Below, one piece after another: positions 26,076 through 36,046 of a stretch of DNA of 64,000 bases. Each line of letters starts with the position of its first letter. The first letter of the stretch is position 1. This DNA is from an uncultured Psychroserpens sp. (GTDB lineage Bacteria; Bacteroidota; Bacteroidia; Flavobacteriales; Flavobacteriaceae), in assembly GCA_947488655.1 (NCBI GenBank), contig CANKZZ010000003.1:62001-126000 (forward strand). Direction: 5' to 3'. Both the position numbers and the translations under genes were made by a program. The notes beneath the pieces are model-generated. The model saw only the letters and a program-made list of their open reading frames with translations. It did no database searches and was not told the DNA's origin.

Positions 26076-26490
26076 ATATGTAATAATAGTTTTACTCTTA
26101 CTCTCTCAAGGTATGATGAGTCAAACTGTCTTCGGAAAATGGAAAACGGTAGACGATGAAACGGGTGAAGAAAAATCTATCGTAGAAATCTATCAAAAAG
26201 ACGGTAAAGTCTTTGGAAAAATTATTGAAATATTTGACGAAACTAAGCGAGATTTAACTTGTAATTTTTGCAAGGGAGAAGATTACAACAAACCAATTTT
26301 AGGCTTAGATATTATAAAAGATTTAGAAAAGTCTGGAGATGTCTATAAAAGAGGTACGGTAACTAATCCTGAAGATGGTAAGATTTATGATTGCCGAATA
26401 AAACTCGATGACGACAATCCTAATAAACTACAACTACGCGGTTATGTAGCATTTTTTTATCGCACCCAATACTGGATTAGGGACAATTAA
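26062..26490 (+). CDS. Secreted DUF2147 protein
   Basis: A 142-aa protein with a signal peptide (VIIVLLLLSQGMMSQ). The mature part is the DUF2147 domain: GKWKTVDDETGEEKSIVEIY, CNFCKGEDYNKPILGLDI, DPEDGKIYDCRIKL-type strands and the C-terminal RTQYWIR. It overlaps the end of the YihY gene and converges on the LytTR regulator gene, the two stops overlapping by 4 nt. Function unknown; envelope location inferred. Confidence 0.87.
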   Translation: MIMNRYVIIVLLLLSQGMMSQTVFGKWKTVDDETGEEKSIVEIYQKDGKVFGKIIEIFDETKRDLTCNFCKGEDYNKPILGLDIIKDLEKSGDVYKRGTVTNPEDGKIYDCRIKLDDDNPNKLQLRGYVAFFYRTQYWIRDN

Positions 26491-27221
26491 TTAAAACGTT
26501 TTAAAAAGTCATCCTTTCTCCTTACCGAAATTGGTACTTGTGCGTCATTAGACATAATCACATAACTCTGTTTACCTTTATAATATTTTTTTACATGGTG
26601 GAGGTTAATTAAATGAGATTTGTGCGTTTTAAAAAATACAGCGTCGTCTAATAAATCTTCATAAAATTTAATAGGTTTAGAAACAACACTTTTGTTGTTT
26701 TTACAATAGATATGAGTTATACTAGTATCTGCTTCTAAGTGTATAATATCTTCAACCTTTAGGGTTTCAAAACCAGTTAAAGAGGGTAAGGTTATAATCT
26801 TATTTTGTTCTGGTTTAAGATTGTTAAACAAATTTTTAATTTGGTTTTCTATAGAGCCTTGAGATAATTCATTTTTTAATCTCATAATAGAATCATTAAA
26901 ATCATCATAATCTATTGGCTTTAATAAATAATCAAACGCACTAAATTTAAACGCTTTTATTGCAAAATTATCAAACGCAGTTGTAAATATGACTTTAAAA
27001 TTAACAGCTCCAATCTCTCGTAAAAAGTCAAAACCTGTTCGTTCATGAATTTTAATATCAAGAAATACCAAATCTGGTTTTAATTTAGTTACCATTTCTA
27101 GCGCATCTTCAACCGTGTTACATGTTGCAAGAATATTAAAGGTGTTTGGATGTTGAGCAATTAACTTTAATAATCTAGTAATGCAATGTTGCTCATCATC
27201 AATAAGTATTGTTTTTATCAT
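26487..27221 (-). CDS. LytTR-family response regulator
   Basis: A 244-aa regulator. The receiver has D8-D9 and phospho-acceptor D55 (PDLVFLDIKI). The C-terminal LytTR DNA-binding domain contains HLEADTSITHIYCKNNK and FFKTHKSHLINLHHVKKYYKG. Its ATG directly abuts the stop of the histidine kinase gene, making the pair a single two-component unit. Confidence 0.93.
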   Translation of the reverse strand: MIKTILIDDEQHCITRLLKLIAQHPNTFNILATCNTVEDALEMVTKLKPDLVFLDIKIHERTGFDFLREIGAVNFKVIFTTAFDNFAIKAFKFSAFDYLLKPIDYDDFNDSIMRLKNELSQGSIENQIKNLFNNLKPEQNKIITLPSLTGFETLKVEDIIHLEADTSITHIYCKNNKSVVSKPIKFYEDLLDDAVFFKTHKSHLINLHHVKKYYKGKQSYVIMSNDAQVPISVRRKDDFLKRFN

Positions 27222-29003
27222 TTAATATGCTAATTGGAGAGGCAGTGTTACTTCAATACGTGTGCCTTGAGTTTTATCTATAATTTTTACTTCACCATTA
27301 GTGTTTTTGACTTTATTAATAATGTCAATTCTGCTTTTGGTAATAGTCATTCCCATAGATTTTCTATTGGTTATAATCTTGTTAGTTTCAGTCTTTTTGC
27401 GTCCTACACCATTATCGTCTACACTGCAAATTATCATATTATTAGCCTCTTTAAAAGATATTAAAATTTGACCTTTATCATTAATTTGCGATATACCGTG
27501 AATAATACTGTTCTCTAGAAATGGCTGCAATATCATTGGTGGTATCAAAATATTATCTACCTCTAAAGAGTCTTCAATTTCTATGGTATAATCAAACTTG
27601 TTGTCAAAGCGTTTACGCTCTATATCTAAATAGGTTTTTAAGAGCGAAATATCTTCAGACAAGAGTATCTCGCTTTTTTCAGAATTTTCTAAAGTTAGAC
27701 GCATTAATTTTGCAAACTTGCCAAGGTAATCACTAGCAGATTGTGTGTCGTTTTTTAAGATATAATCACCAATAGAATTTAAAGAATTAAATATAAAATG
27801 CGGATTCATTTGCGAGCGCAACGCCTTAAGCTCTGTATCTGTGACCTTAGCATTAAACTCTGCTTCTTTAGTTTTGGTAACTGCATCTTGCTTTCTTTTG
27901 TAAAGAACAAAACCAATAATCGAAGCAAAAATTAAACCGCTTCCTCCAATAATAGAAGCGTTTTTTATTGATTTTTGACGTTGAATTTCTACTTGTGCAA
28001 TAGCATTATTTTTATCGGCTTCATACTGTATTTCTTTACGTGAGATTTCTAATTTTCTATCTGCGTTAATCACACTGTCATTTAATACAATATATTTTTT
28101 ATAGTTTATAAATGCATTTTTATAATCTTCCTTTTGCTCAAAAACATGCGCAAGTGTCGCAAATGCACTACTTTGGGTAGCTAAACTGTTTGGAGAGCCT
28201 TCTTGATTTAAACTTTGTTGCGCATAAAATTCGGCTTTTTCAATATTATTGTTTTTTAGAAAAACTTCGGCAGCATTAACAAAGGCAGATACCTTTAAAA
28301 ATTCAAAATTGTGCGTTTCAACTAGTGCTAAACTTTCATTAGTATGTTTTAATCCTTCTTTTAAATATCCAGCATTGGTTTGTACTAAACCTAAGTTGCT
28401 TTTAATATTAGCAATGTGTAAAATTTGTTTAACCGAGTCTGCAGCTATAATTGCTTGTTTATAATAGTAAATAGACGAGTCGGCTTTTTGTTGATGACCA
28501 TATATGTTCCCAATGTAAAAATAAATGTTGGTTTTGTACTCAGGGTACTTAAGTAGTGTTTTATATGTTTTTAATGCCTTGTCATAATCTTGCTGTTCAT
28601 AATGTATGAGTCCAATATTGGTAAGCACTCCAACCGTGTATTTATCTAGTTTAGGATTGTTTTCTATAATAGCATAAGCATCTTGATAATGGTCTAATGC
28701 AGTTATTGGGTCTGATTTAAAGTAATGCTCAATAATGCCAATGCTATTATAGGCGAGTGCCATGCCTTTATCATAATTTAGTTTTTTTGAAATCTCTAAA
28801 GTTTTAAGATTATAATCCATCCAAGTCGTATCGGTTGGAGTTAAGAACATTTTCCTGGCTACAAATTTTGTTCTCAAATCTACATAAGTAGTGTCTTTAA
28901 TTTTGTAGTTATTAATGACATTTTCAAGAGAATCAATAGCCTTGTTTTGAGAAAAGCAAAATAATGATGTCATGAAAAAGATAGTTGGTAGTATTCTTTT
29001 CAT
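27222..29003 (-). CDS. TPR sensor histidine kinase (LytS/YehU His_kinase type)
   Basis: A 593-aa sensor: signal peptide (ILPTIFFMTSLFCFSQ), about ten TPR-like helical repeats in the periplasm, one membrane helix (ASIIGGSGLIFASIIGFVLY), a coiled coil, the His_kinase box RSQMNPHFIFNSLNS (His402) and N-box PPMILQPFLENSIIHG, with a degenerate G-box. I start at ATG 29003, which yields the signal peptide, rather than at the longer start at 29042. The cognate LytTR regulator follows with no gap. Confidence 0.92.
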   Translation of the reverse strand: MKRILPTIFFMTSLFCFSQNKAIDSLENVINNYKIKDTTYVDLRTKFVARKMFLTPTDTTWMDYNLKTLEISKKLNYDKGMALAYNSIGIIEHYFKSDPITALDHYQDAYAIIENNPKLDKYTVGVLTNIGLIHYEQQDYDKALKTYKTLLKYPEYKTNIYFYIGNIYGHQQKADSSIYYYKQAIIAADSVKQILHIANIKSNLGLVQTNAGYLKEGLKHTNESLALVETHNFEFLKVSAFVNAAEVFLKNNNIEKAEFYAQQSLNQEGSPNSLATQSSAFATLAHVFEQKEDYKNAFINYKKYIVLNDSVINADRKLEISRKEIQYEADKNNAIAQVEIQRQKSIKNASIIGGSGLIFASIIGFVLYKRKQDAVTKTKEAEFNAKVTDTELKALRSQMNPHFIFNSLNSIGDYILKNDTQSASDYLGKFAKLMRLTLENSEKSEILLSEDISLLKTYLDIERKRFDNKFDYTIEIEDSLEVDNILIPPMILQPFLENSIIHGISQINDKGQILISFKEANNMIICSVDDNGVGRKKTETNKIITNRKSMGMTITKSRIDIINKVKNTNGEVKIIDKTQGTRIEVTLPLQLAY

Positions 29004-29162
29004 AAAAGTGAATAATAAATAATAGCAGGATAAAAGTAGCAAATATTTGTCATAAATAAGCTACAATAGTTACGTTAATACGTTCAAAGTCAACGTTTAT
29101 AAGTTTGATATGGTTTTTTTTGTGTAAAACATGGTTCTTTAAATAATCAAAAATTATAGACC

Positions 29163-29699
29163 ATGAAAACTACAATCTATTTACTCAAAGTTTTATTCCT
29201 TTCGCTGCTTTTAACAAATTGCTCTGGAGATGATGATGATTCAATGTCTGAAAATAATATAGCTTTTGGTACCATACAATTATCTGGACCAGACACACAA
29301 ATTTTTGGTAATTCACTAACGGTTGGCAATATAGATCCAGATGGGCTAGATACTACTGGTACAAATAGCTCTGTCACACTTTTAGATGAAAACACGACCA
29401 TAGTAGATGGAGAACTTGTACCAACCGATTTTGCTAACGCCTTTGTAATCGTTGCTGCTCAATTTACTGTTGGTGATAATGCAGCTGTAAACAAAGCTAT
29501 ATCAATGGTAATTGTAAAAGATGGTTTAGAGTACGGTTATGTATGCACAACACCACCAACAAGCTCTGCAGATAATACAGATTGTGGCACAGGATTTAGT
29601 GTAGATAAAGTAGCTAAACAAATTGTATTTGATGATACAACAGTTATAAATACAGATACTCAAACCATACTTACCATGAACGGAATAATCAATTATTAA
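29163..29699 (+). CDS. Lipoprotein of unknown function
   Basis: A 178-aa lipoprotein (KVLFLSLLLTNC, lipobox TNC) followed by an acidic linker SGDDDDS that is common in surface-exposed Bacteroidota lipoproteins. The mature part is strand-rich, with two Cys (YVCTTPP, DNTDCGTG). I do not recognise the family. It is first of three same-strand envelope genes, 29163-31092. Confidence 0.72.
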   Translation: MKTTIYLLKVLFLSLLLTNCSGDDDDSMSENNIAFGTIQLSGPDTQIFGNSLTVGNIDPDGLDTTGTNSSVTLLDENTTIVDGELVPTDFANAFVIVAAQFTVGDNAAVNKAISMVIVKDGLEYGYVCTTPPTSSADNTDCGTGFSVDKVAKQIVFDDTTVINTDTQTILTMNGIINY

Positions 29700-29742
29700 A
29701 CCAACTAGTTTCAATTATTTTAATATGATAAATACATGTAAT

Positions 29743-30198
29743 ATGACAGCAATAAACAAATTACACCAGCTCGTTTCCGTAGTAATAATGGTTATATTTT
29801 TAATTCCGTTAAACGGGTTTGCTCAAAAAAAGCGTTTAAAGCCTCCAAAAAGAGTTTCTAAGATTGAAAGTGTAGATCAATTTGTAAATAACTCGTTTGA
29901 TCTTTATCACAAAGTATTTGTCTATGATAGTTTAACAAAAGCAGGTGTAGAAGTGCCTGCAGAAATAGAAGATGCTTTATTAGAGAGAGCAGAGCAAGAC
30001 CTCGATAGTTTATGGCAAATATTACCAACAATTATGGATGATATGACTAGTGGAGACGAAAATATTTTAGTTAAAGGAAAAGCTACCATTAATCTCAATA
30101 AAGCCAAAAAAGCTTTAAAGTATAGCATGACAATGGTCAAGGTTTATTTTCTGGGCACAGAAGAAGATGAGGATGAAGATGAAGGTGATGATAATTAA
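29743..30198 (+). CDS. Secreted helical protein of unknown function
   Basis: A 151-aa protein. I start at ATG 29743, which gives a normal signal peptide ending NGFAQ, rather than ATG 29725. The mature part begins with a basic stretch (KKRLKPPKRVSK), is largely helical, and ends in an acidic tail (EEDEDEDEGDDN). Not recognised. Confidence 0.68.
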   Translation: MTAINKLHQLVSVVIMVIFLIPLNGFAQKKRLKPPKRVSKIESVDQFVNNSFDLYHKVFVYDSLTKAGVEVPAEIEDALLERAEQDLDSLWQILPTIMDDMTSGDENILVKGKATINLNKAKKALKYSMTMVKVYFLGTEEDEDEDEGDDN

Positions 30199-30210
30199 AT
30201 TAAGAGTAAA

Positions 30211-31092
30211 ATGTATAATAAAATTATAATTACTGTATTGAGTATTGTTGTCTTCGGAAACGTAGCAACTAGTCAATCATACAAGTCAGGTTTTAGAGCA
30301 GATATGTGTGATTGTCTCACACTAGAAAGCCAAAAACGCAAATTAACAGATAATGCTTTTAAAGCATGTTACAGAGAAACTTTATCAAAATATGCAGTCC
30401 AAATAGATGCACTAATTATAGAAGAAGATGAAAACAAGAAATTTCTTTTGGGACAACTAGCCAGGAAGAATTTAATATTAGCGATGCAAACCGAGCTGGT
30501 TTATACTTGTGACTCCTACTACAATCATCTAGAAAGTGAGAAGCTTAGTAAAAAGCTTATTGCTCAAGAACATGCAAAAGAAAACCAATTGGATGCTAGT
30601 AATCAACTCGTCGCAATGTCTCCCACATCATATGCATATTTTAATAGAGCACAAATACATTATAATTTGGCTCATTATGACAAGGCAGCAGCAGATCTTA
30701 AAAGTTGTTATGAGGTGAACCCAAATAAAGACAATGTAAAATCTAGACGACATGAATTGCTTTTAATGGCATTAATTCACGAAGAAAACAACAATTATAA
30801 CGAAGCCATTGCATTGTATGATCTTGCTTATTTTGGGGAACTTGATTTTGAAGTTGCAATATTGAGAGCCATTGCAGACAGAAATAATGGAGGAACAATT
30901 GCTAACATTCCTAAAAAGGAAGATTTAACGTCCAAATCTATTAATTCTAACAAACAAAATAGAAGGAAACCAAAATCTAAAAGTGGTTCGCAATCTCAGT
31001 CTTCAAAAAAGAGAACATCTACAAATAGGCAACAAACAAAAAAGAAAACAGATACATCATCTTTAAAAAAACTATTTAAAATAGATAATTGA
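30211..31092 (+). CDS. Secreted TPR protein with basic C-terminal tail
   Basis: A 293-aa protein with a signal peptide ending NVATSQ. A Cys-containing N-terminal helical part (ADMCDCLTLES ... FKACYRETL) is followed by two TPR units (SYAYFNRAQIHYNLAHYDKA; LLMALIHEENNNYNEAIALY). The tail is Lys/Arg/Ser/Gln-rich (about 235-293) and could bind a negatively charged polymer. It starts 12 nt after the previous gene. Function unknown. Confidence 0.72.
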   Translation: MYNKIIITVLSIVVFGNVATSQSYKSGFRADMCDCLTLESQKRKLTDNAFKACYRETLSKYAVQIDALIIEEDENKKFLLGQLARKNLILAMQTELVYTCDSYYNHLESEKLSKKLIAQEHAKENQLDASNQLVAMSPTSYAYFNRAQIHYNLAHYDKAAADLKSCYEVNPNKDNVKSRRHELLLMALIHEENNNYNEAIALYDLAYFGELDFEVAILRAIADRNNGGTIANIPKKEDLTSKSINSNKQNRRKPKSKSGSQSQSSKKRTSTNRQQTKKKTDTSSLKKLFKIDN

Positions 31093-31108
31093 TTAATTGA
31101 ATTAGCCT

Positions 31109-31143
31109 TAAAAAAACCATCGTTAGAAGCGATGGTTTTTTTA
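31109..31143 (+). terminator. Terminator between the TPR gene and priA
   Basis: aaaaaaccatcg / cgatggtttttt, a strong stem with T-run. It supports the priA start at 31168, since the longer priA frame would begin inside this hairpin. Confidence 0.88.
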
Positions 31144-31167
31144 TTTAAACCTATTACCTTTGGTGCA

Positions 31168-33621
31168 ATGAGTTACTTCATCAACGTCATACTGCCAATT
31201 CCATTAGAGAAAAGCTTCACATATGCCATAACACAAGCAGAAGCAGAATTTCTGCAACCAGGAATTCGTGTGTCTGTTCCCTTTGGGAAATCTAAGATCT
31301 ACACAGCTTTAGTCTTAGAAATTCATAATAAAGCGCCTCAAATTTATGAGGCTAAAGACATTCATCAAATTTTAGATGAAACTCCAGTTGTAACCGCTCA
31401 ACAATTACAGCATTGGCATTGGATTTCTAAATATTATATGTGTACGCTAGGCGATGTCATGCGAGCAGCATTACCGAGTCCGTTTATTTTGGAGAGCGAA
31501 ACGGTAGTGAGTAAAAACGACAGTGTTGTTATTAATGATGAAGATTTAAAAGATGATGAGTTTGTTATTTACGAAGCATTACATCATCAATCCTCTTTGA
31601 AAATACAAGACATGATGTCTATTTTGGATAAGAAAAATGTGTTGCCAGTGATTAAAAGATTATTGGAGAAAAATGCCATTTCTGTTCAAGAGGAAATTTA
31701 TGAAAAGTACAAACCTAAACTCGTTAGATACGTTAAAATAGCGTCAAAGTTTTCTTCGGAAAATGGCCTGCAAAACTTACTAGAAGAATTAAGTAGAGCG
31801 CCAAAACAGCGAGACGTTATTATGACGTTGTTTTCAATTTCTGCGCAAACAAAAAAGCCAGTAAAAGTTTCAGATTTATCTGAGGAGAGTGACGCCTCAT
31901 CTTCAATAATCAAAACCTTAATAGATAAAGAAATTCTCGAAGAATATCATATCCAAACAGATCGTGTTCAATACGATGGCAATGATAATGAAGACTCTAA
32001 GCATTTAAATACACATCAAGAAAAAGCATTAAGTGATATAACTAAAACATTTGAAAATCAAAACATTACACTGCTTCATGGTGTGACATCATCTGGTAAA
32101 ACTGAAGTTTATGTCAAACTCATTGAAGATCAATTAAAAGCAAAAAAGCAAGTTTTGTATTTGTTGCCAGAAATTGCATTGACAACTCAATTAGTAGAGC
32201 GATTACAAAATTATTTTGGCGAGCAAGTTGCAGTTTTTCACAGTAAATATTCAGCTCACGAACGTGTTGAGGTGTGGAACAATGTACTCAACAATTTACC
32301 TAAAGCGCAAGTAATCTTAGGAGCTCGTTCATCGGTATTATTACCTTTTAAAAACCTCGGACTTATAATCGTTGATGAAGAGCACGAGTCATCTTATAAG
32401 CAGTTTGATCCAGCTCCTAGATATCATGCAAGAGATACAGCTATTGTGTTGGCTAATATCTTCCAAAGTAAAACGCTTTTAGGATCTGCGACACCAAGTT
32501 TAGAAAGTTATTATAATGCACAGCAAGGCAAATATGGTTTAGTAGAACTTAACCATCGTTACAATAATGTGATGATGCCAGATATTGAGTTGGTAGATAT
32601 AAAAGACAAGCAAAAGCGAAAGCGCATGCAAGGTCATTTTAGTGACCGATTGATAGAAGAAATCAAAGAGACATTAGAGCAAGGGTTTCAAGTCATCCTA
32701 TTTCAGAATAGGAGAGGGTTTTCTCCAATTATAGAATGTAATTCTTGTGGTCATGCACCTCAATGTCCTAATTGTGATGTGAGTTTGACGTTTCATCAAT
32801 ATAGAAACCAATTGCGTTGTCATTATTGTGGTTATAACTCTGTAATGCCAAAGACTTGTGATGCTTGTGGAAGTGTAGAGCTAGATAGTAAAGGCTTTGG
32901 GACAGAGCAAGTAGAGCAGGAGGCAAAGTTATTATTTCCAGACCACAAAGTAGGTCGTATGGATTTGGATACCACGCGTGGTAAATATGGTTATGAAAAG
33001 ATTATTACAGCTTTAGAACAAGGTGAAATTGATATTCTGGTAGGTACACAAATGTTGACTAAAGGTTTAGATTTTAGAAATGTAAAGCTCGTTGGTATCA
33101 TGAACGCAGATAATATGCTCAATTTTCCAGATTTTAGAGCACATGAGCGCAGTTACCAATTGATGGCTCAGGTTTCTGGAAGAGCAGGACGTACTGAAGC
33201 ACGTGGTAAGGTATTAATCCAAACTTATAATCCGTATCATAAAATCTTGCAGCAAGTCTCTACAAACAGTTATTTTGAGATGTTTGAGGAGCAATTAGCA
33301 GAACGACATGCTTTTAAGTATCCACCAGTATACAGGATGATAAAAATTACATTGAAACATAAAGATTATCAAAAAGTAGATGTTGGAGCAGATTGGTATG
33401 CAAAATCATTACGTACCGTTTTTGATAAGCATGTTTTAGGACCTGAGTTTCCACCTGTGGCACGAATTAGAAATCAGTATTTAAAACATATACTGGTTAA
33501 AATTCCTCAGAAACAATCGTTAGGTAAAACTAAAGAAGCCATTATGAAGATTAACACTAGCTTTTTAAGTGTTAAAGATTTTAGGCCTATTCGTGTGATT
33601 TTGAATGTGGATAACTATTAG
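31168..33621 (+). CDS. priA: Primosomal protein N' (replication restart helicase PriA)
   Basis: An 817-aa 3'-5' superfamily 2 helicase that reloads the replisome at stalled forks. An N-terminal DNA-binding domain (FINVILPIPLEKSFTYAI) is followed by Walker A LLHGVTSSGKTEVY, the box IIVDEEHESSYKQ, a zinc region with paired CxxC motifs (CNSCGHAPQCPNC; CHYCGYN...CDACG), and MAQVSGRAGRTEARG. Complete and normal in length. Confidence 0.96.
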   Translation: MSYFINVILPIPLEKSFTYAITQAEAEFLQPGIRVSVPFGKSKIYTALVLEIHNKAPQIYEAKDIHQILDETPVVTAQQLQHWHWISKYYMCTLGDVMRAALPSPFILESETVVSKNDSVVINDEDLKDDEFVIYEALHHQSSLKIQDMMSILDKKNVLPVIKRLLEKNAISVQEEIYEKYKPKLVRYVKIASKFSSENGLQNLLEELSRAPKQRDVIMTLFSISAQTKKPVKVSDLSEESDASSSIIKTLIDKEILEEYHIQTDRVQYDGNDNEDSKHLNTHQEKALSDITKTFENQNITLLHGVTSSGKTEVYVKLIEDQLKAKKQVLYLLPEIALTTQLVERLQNYFGEQVAVFHSKYSAHERVEVWNNVLNNLPKAQVILGARSSVLLPFKNLGLIIVDEEHESSYKQFDPAPRYHARDTAIVLANIFQSKTLLGSATPSLESYYNAQQGKYGLVELNHRYNNVMMPDIELVDIKDKQKRKRMQGHFSDRLIEEIKETLEQGFQVILFQNRRGFSPIIECNSCGHAPQCPNCDVSLTFHQYRNQLRCHYCGYNSVMPKTCDACGSVELDSKGFGTEQVEQEAKLLFPDHKVGRMDLDTTRGKYGYEKIITALEQGEIDILVGTQMLTKGLDFRNVKLVGIMNADNMLNFPDFRAHERSYQLMAQVSGRAGRTEARGKVLIQTYNPYHKILQQVSTNSYFEMFEEQLAERHAFKYPPVYRMIKITLKHKDYQKVDVGADWYAKSLRTVFDKHVLGPEFPPVARIRNQYLKHILVKIPQKQSLGKTKEAIMKINTSFLSVKDFRPIRVILNVDNY

Positions 33622-33817
33622 TGTGATAGACATTTGCAACAAATGTCGTTATCAAACTAATTGCGTTAAAAAGACAGAATCTTATAAGTATAAGAGGCTA
33701 ACAAATTCATATTTACTATTATTTAAATTTATTAGACGGTTTGTATTAAAAAGATGAGGTCTTTTTTATGGATAGTATTTGAAGAACTAAAATTTCCGAA
33801 GCCCACTATATAACAAC

Positions 33818-33847
33818 AAAAATCCCACTGAGCGGTGGGATTTTTTA
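33818..33847. terminator. Bidirectional terminator
   Basis: aaaaatcccac / gtgggatttttt; lies between priA and the minus-strand LytTR gene. Confidence 0.8.
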
Positions 33848-33905
33848 GTCAAATGTTAGTTAGTCATTAGGGCATAAAAGACTGAAATGTAGTTGTATTT
33901 CAATC

Positions 33906-34601
33906 TTAAATATTATTTAACGCATCTACAAGTTGGGTTTTCTTATTTCTACTCAATGGTATTTCATAAGCGCCAACCTCTACGTTTTTACTATTAAATC
34001 TATCGACCTTATCAAGGTTTACGATATATGATTTATGTATTCTTAAAAATTTACCTTCTGGTAATTCATGCTCAAAAGCTTTCATTGTAGATAAAACGAC
34101 TAAGCTGTTTTCTTCGGTAACTAATTTTACGTAATCACCAAGGGCTTCAATCCATTTTATATCTTTTATGTAAACTTTACGTTTTTTCAAGTTACTTTTG
34201 ACGAAAATATGTTCGCCATCAGTTTCATTGAAATCTAGCTTTAATTTATGTTGCTCTAAGGCTTTTTCTACAGATTGATTAAATCTCTCTCTCGTGATTG
34301 GTTTTTGTAGATAGTCGGTTGCATCATAGTTAAAAGCTTTAAATGCGTATTCAGTTTTACCTGTAACGAAAATAATTTGGGGTTTGTTGTTGAGTACGTC
34401 AAGCAGTTCGAAACCATTAAGTACTGGCATCTCAATATCTAAGAAGATTAAATCTACTTTATGAGTATTGAGTCCATTCTTGGTCTCTAAAGCGCTACTG
34501 TATTCTGCTATAAGGTTAAGTGAGCTATGATTCTCAATTAACTTTACAATGGATAACCGTTGAATTGCAGAATCATCAACTACTACACAGTTTAAAGTCA
34601 T
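33906..34601 (-). CDS. LytTR-family response regulator without adjacent kinase
   Basis: A 231-aa regulator: receiver with D9-D10 and phospho-acceptor D55 (DLIFLDIEMPVLNG), then LytTR DNA-binding domain (IKWIEALGDYVKLVTEENS; FLRIHKSYIVNLDKV). No histidine kinase gene lies nearby, so the partner is elsewhere. It is divergent from the rpsF operon. Confidence 0.92.
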   Translation of the reverse strand: MTLNCVVVDDSAIQRLSIVKLIENHSSLNLIAEYSSALETKNGLNTHKVDLIFLDIEMPVLNGFELLDVLNNKPQIIFVTGKTEYAFKAFNYDATDYLQKPITRERFNQSVEKALEQHKLKLDFNETDGEHIFVKSNLKKRKVYIKDIKWIEALGDYVKLVTEENSLVVLSTMKAFEHELPEGKFLRIHKSYIVNLDKVDRFNSKNVEVGAYEIPLSRNKKTQLVDALNNI

Positions 34602-34738
34602 AACATTATTATATTTTAGGTTAAGATATCGACAATAGTACGAAAAATTCGGTCAAAAACCAAAAAACATCGGTAAACTGTTACTTTTAACATTTTCTTA
34701 ACATTTGTAACATCTCTAAAATTTTATATACAAAAACG

Positions 34739-34769
34739 TTGCCAGTATTATAAATAATAGTTATTTTTG
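34739..34769 (+). promoter_or_regulatory. Promoter of the rpsF-rpsR-rplI operon
   Basis: TTG (34739-34741), 20 nt, TATTTTTG (34762-34769): a good Bacteroidota promoter 31 nt before the rpsF ATG. Confidence 0.65.
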
Positions 34770-34800
34770 CACTCATTTTTAACACAAAAAATAGATTTTT

Positions 34801-35139
34801 ATGAATCATTATGAAACTGTTTTCATCTTAAATCCCGTTTTATCTGATGACCAGATAAAGGAAACAGTAAAGAAATACGAAGATTTTCTTGTTTCTAGAG
34901 GAGCGAAGATGGTAGCCAAAGAAGATTGGGGCTTAAAAAAATTAGCTTACCCAATTCAAAACAAAAAAAGTGGTTTTTATCACTTATTTGAGTACACAAT
35001 TGATGGAGAACACATCAACCCATTAGAAGTAGAGTTTAGACGTGATGAGCGTTTTATGCGTTACTTAACAGTGGCTTTAGACAAGCATGCAATTGCTTGG
35101 GCAGAGAAAAGAAGAATTAGAGATAAACAAAAAGCGTAA
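34801..35139 (+). CDS. rpsF: 30S ribosomal protein S6
   Basis: A 112-aa S6 protein: [37 protein letters not shown] and [10 protein letters not shown] are classic. First gene of the S6-S18-L9 operon, 2 nt before rpsR. In many bacteria ssb lies between or near these genes; it is absent here, as is usual in Bacteroidota. Confidence 0.98.
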   Translation: MNHYETVFILNPVLSDDQIKETVKKYEDFLVSRGAKMVAKEDWGLKKLAYPIQNKKSGFYHLFEYTIDGEHINPLEVEFRRDERFMRYLTVALDKHAIAWAEKRRIRDKQKA

Positions 35140-35141
35140 TT

Positions 35142-35438
35142 ATGTCTTCAATAGAACAACAAGCAAAAGGAAAAAAAGATGGAGAGATTAGATATCTTAC
35201 TCCATTAAATATTGACACGAGCAAAACGAAGAAATATTGTCGTTTTAAGAAATCTGGTATTAAGTATGTTGATTACAAAGATGCAGATTGGTTATTAGGT
35301 TTTGTAAACGAGCAAGGTAAAATTTTACCAAGACGTTTAACAGGAACATCTTTAAAATATCAAAGAAAAGTATCTGTAGCAGTAAAAAGAGCGCGTCATT
35401 TAGCGTTGATGCCTTATGTAGCAGATTTATTAAAATAA
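35142..35438 (+). CDS. rpsR: 30S ribosomal protein S18
   Basis: A 98-aa S18: [37 protein letters not shown] and [16 protein letters not shown]18 pairs with S6 on the 30S platform. Confidence 0.98.
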   Translation: MSSIEQQAKGKKDGEIRYLTPLNIDTSKTKKYCRFKKSGIKYVDYKDADWLLGFVNEQGKILPRRLTGTSLKYQRKVSVAVKRARHLALMPYVADLLK

Positions 35439-35451
35439 AATACCAATAACT

Positions 35452-35913
35452 ATGGAACTTATATTAAAACAAGACGTTGAGAACTTAGGATTTAAAGACG
35501 ATATTGTATCTGTAAAGAACGGTTATGGTAGAAATTTTTTAATTCCTCAAGGACAAGCTGTAATGGCAACGTCATCTGCTAAGAAAGTATTAGCAGAGAC
35601 TTTAAAGCAAAGAGCTTATAAAGAGAAAACAATTATTGAAGAGGCTGAAAAAACTGCCGAAGCAATCAAATTGTTAACTATTAAATTAACATCTAAAGCT
35701 GGTACAGGAGCTACTGCAGGAGATAAATTATTTGGTTCTATTACCAATATGGATTTAGCTAATGCACTTAAAAACGAAGGTCACGACGTTGATAAGAAGT
35801 TCATCTCTATCACTGGTGGAAACATCAAACGTTTAGGGCAATATGAAGCAGCAATTAGATTACATAGAGCTGTAACTGTAGATTTAACTTTTGAAGTTGT
35901 CGCAGAAGCTTAA
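35452..35913 (+). CDS. rplI: 50S ribosomal protein L9
   Basis: A 153-aa two-domain L9: N-terminal MELILKQDVENLGFKDDIVS and VKNGYGRNFLIPQGQA, a long connecting helix, and C-terminal TAGDKLFGSITNMDLANAL. Last gene of the operon, followed by a terminator. Confidence 0.98.
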   Translation: MELILKQDVENLGFKDDIVSVKNGYGRNFLIPQGQAVMATSSAKKVLAETLKQRAYKEKTIIEEAEKTAEAIKLLTIKLTSKAGTGATAGDKLFGSITNMDLANALKNEGHDVDKKFISITGGNIKRLGQYEAAIRLHRAVTVDLTFEVVAEA

Positions 35914-35931
35914 GCTTATATAATAAATTTT

Positions 35932-35967
35932 TAAAAAGCCTCAATCCATACCGGAATGAGGCTTTTT
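35932..35967 (+). terminator. Terminator of the rpsF-rpsR-rplI operon
   Basis: aaaagcctca / tgaggctttt with an internal loop and T-run. Confidence 0.85.
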
Positions 35968-36046
35968 TCATAACCAATCTATTCGCCTTTAATTGAATAG
36001 ATGAATTTAAATTTTTTTTCTCTTCGGAAAATTAACGACTTACAAA